A stretch of DNA of 5,017 nt, taken from contig JACMIM010000710.1 in the NCBI GenBank assembly GCA_014381165.1, forward strand, positions 1-5,017. Reading direction: 5' to 3'. Below the pieces are notes generated by a model, which worked only from the letters and a program-made list of their open reading frames with translations, was not told the origin of the DNA and made no database searches. The number at the start of each line of letters is the position of its first letter. The first letter of the stretch is position 1. The stretch is from Roseiflexaceae bacterium. GTDB lineage: Bacteria > Chloroflexota > Chloroflexia > Chloroflexales > Roseiflexaceae. The position numbers and the translations under genes are program-made. Of this stretch, positions 3,755 to 5,017 are shown one piece after another.

Positions 3755-5017
3755 ATGACACAAGCATTCTCGCCCATCAACGATATTCAGCGCCGGCTGC
3801 GACCCATGGCGGCGCGGCTGCGGCTGCGTGACACAGCGCAGTTGGTCAGCCGCACGCTCTGGATGCCGCTGGCCGTTGGTGCGCTTGTTCAGATCGCCGG
3901 GCGGTTGACGCCGATTCCGAACGCGCTGCTGTGGACGGCGCTGCCGCTGCTGGTCTGGCTGCTTGCCATGCTTGGCATGCTGCTGTTTCAGCCAATGCCG
4001 CTGCCACGGGTAGCCCGCCGTGTCGATGCGATGCTCGACCTGCGCGAGCGCCTTTCGACTGCGCTTGAGCTTGGCGACCAGGCCGAGCACGGTTCGGTCG
4101 ATGACGACCAGCAGGAGGACGCGCGCACCACTGCGGCACGGCTGCGCCCTAGCTTGGTTCCGCTGGTGTTTGAGCGCCGGCCGCTGCTGCTGGCGCTTGT
4201 GCCGTTGGCTGTGCTCGCGGCCTCGATTGTGCTGCCCAACCCGCAGCAGGCCGTGTTAGCCGAGCGGGCGCAGGTCGAACAGTCGCTGGAGCAGACCGCT
4301 AACCAGGTGCAGCAGGCTCAACAGCAGGTCGCACAGGATCAGAGCTTGACGCCTGAACAGCGGGCCGCGCTGGAGCAGGAGCTGGCCGAACTCGAGCGCA
4401 AGCTGCGCGAGAACAGTGGCAACCGCGAGCAAGCGCTGGCTGATCTATCCACGGCCGAGGCGCGGTTACAGCAGCGTATCGAGCCAAATGCCGATGCACG
4501 GCGGGCCGCGATGGAGCAAATGGCCAGCAATCTGCGCAGCCTTTCTGGCAATCAGCAGGCTCAGCAGCCAACAATGGCTGACGCAGCGAATGAGTTGCGT
4601 GCCTTGGCCGAACAGCTTGGCCAGATGACACCAGAGCAACGCCAGCAGGCTGCTCAGGCGCTTGGCCAGCAGGCGGCGCAGGCGGCGCAGGGCGACCAGC
4701 AGATGGCCCAGAGCCTTTCGGACGCGGCGCAGGCTATCCAAAATAATGATATCGCGTCGGCCCAGCAGTCGCTCGAGCAGGCCGCCCAGCAGGCTCAGCA
4801 GGCCGCCCAGCAGCAGGCTAACCAGCAGGCGGCGGAGCGCGCGCTTTCGCAGGTGCAGCAGGGCCGCGAGCAAGTGGCGCAAGCTGGCCAGCAGGGCGAG
4901 CAAGGCCAGCAAGGCCAGCAGGGCGAGCAAGGCCAGCAGGGCGAGCAAGGCCAGCAGGGCGAGCAAGGCCAGCAGGGCGAGCAAGGCCAGCAGGGCGAGC
5001 AAGGCCAGCAAGGCCAG
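3755..5017 (+). CDS. Membrane-anchored Gln-rich coiled-coil protein with collagen-like tail, partial (3' end beyond the window)
   Basis: The first 421 codons of an open frame that reaches the right edge. Residues 33-50 and 57-78 form a hydrophobic pair. A cytosolic-looking segment follows with RVARRVDAMLDLRERLSTALEL (86-107), then a third membrane helix at 143-160. The rest is polar: coiled-coil stretches at about 168-262 and 275-375, very rich in Gln and Ala, with TPEQR twice (199-203, 292-296). From G378 glycine falls at every third residue (GQQ/GEQ) to the end of the window. The layout recalls DUF4175-like membrane proteins, which also have N-terminal helices, an LRERLS-like motif and a long Q-rich tail, but this assignment is tentative. 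The function is unknown; an envelope scaffold or an extracytoplasmic interaction surface is plausible. No ribosome site precedes ATG 3755; an in-frame ATG at 3806 is an alternative that has none either and would only trim the polar N-terminus. Confidence 0.75.
   Translation, partial: MTQAFSPINDIQRRLRPMAARLRLRDTAQLVSRTLWMPLAVGALVQIAGRLTPIPNALLWTALPLLVWLLAMLGMLLFQPMPLPRVARRVDAMLDLRERLSTALELGDQAEHGSVDDDQQEDARTTAARLRPSLVPLVFERRPLLLALVPLAVLAASIVLPNPQQAVLAERAQVEQSLEQTANQVQQAQQQVAQDQSLTPEQRAALEQELAELERKLRENSGNREQALADLSTAEARLQQRIEPNADARRAAMEQMASNLRSLSGNQQAQQPTMADAANELRALAEQLGQMTPEQRQQAAQALGQQAAQAAQGDQQMAQSLSDAAQAIQNNDIASAQQSLEQAAQQAQQAAQQQANQQAAERALSQVQQGREQVAQAGQQGEQGQQGQQGEQGQQGEQGQQGEQGQQGEQGQQGEQGQQGQ
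4886..5017 (+). repeat. 18-bp tandem repeat encoding Gly-X-Y triplets
   Basis: The unit GGCCAGCAGGGCGAGCAA (GQQGEQ) occurs six times: 4886-4903, 4913-4930, and four adjoining copies from 4931 to 5002. Half units GGCCAGCAA (GQQ) lie at 4904-4912 and 5003-5011, and the array is cut by the window edge. Copies are identical at the DNA level, including third codon positions, which points to recent expansion. The unit is a multiple of 3, so copy number can change without a frameshift. Read on the minus strand it gives a meaningless Leu-Ala repeat. Confidence 0.95.

Noticed and set aside
4466..5011. Minus-strand 181-residue frame beginning with a long Leu-Ala repeat resembling membrane helices
   Set aside because: It is the antisense reading of the 18-bp GQQGEQ array and coiled coil. 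The plus-strand frame has membrane helices, a Gly period and domain-like layout, and is continuous from 3755.

Overview
The window looks like chromosomal DNA of a Chloroflexota bacterium, with Roseiflexus/Kouleothrix-type Chloroflexia as the best guess. This is inferred from the moderately high GC, the DICT-GAF sensor, the short zinc-ribbon protein, the heptanucleotide tandem repeats and the palindrome-rich intergenic DNA. No rRNA or marker gene is present to confirm it. No tRNA, rRNA, CRISPR array or transposase gene is visible.

Layout: (1) Bases 1-1268, minus strand, hold the first 422 codons of a polytopic membrane glycosyltransferase of the GT-C/GT39 (PMT_2) type, which runs off the left edge. 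It carries two separate 7-bp tandem arrays inside its reading frame: about 17 units of CAGAGAA (coding strand) at 36-154, and about 5 degenerate units of GCAATCG (plus strand) at 749-783. (2) Bases 1269-1445 are a divergent control region, with a good sigma70-like promoter for the glycosyltransferase (predicted nearly leaderless) and a perfect 17-bp dyad in front of the plus-strand gene. (3) Bases 1446-2750 encode a 434-residue DICT-GAF sensor with no output domain. (4) Bases 2751-3116 are a repeat cluster: a palindromic element present twice in opposite orientation, a strong hairpin, and a roughly 50-bp direct repeat whose second copy is split by one of the palindromes. An extended -10 promoter follows. 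(5) Bases 3117-3536 encode a 139-residue zinc-ribbon protein with one membrane-like helix. (6) Bases 3537-3754 hold a second hairpin cluster and an AT-richer leader. (7) Bases 3755-5017 encode the first 421 residues of a membrane-anchored, Gln-rich coiled-coil protein. It runs off the right edge inside an 18-bp tandem repeat that encodes collagen-like Gly-X-Y triplets.

The three plus-strand genes are separated by 366 and 218 bases of repeat- and promoter-bearing DNA, so they are probably separate transcription units and no shared pathway can be read from the sequence. The glycosyltransferase and the DICT-GAF sensor share a divergent control region and may be co-regulated. The most notable theme is repeat biology: heptamer arrays that stay in frame inside a membrane enzyme but would shift the frame on single-unit changes, against an 18-bp array that can change copy number without loss of frame.
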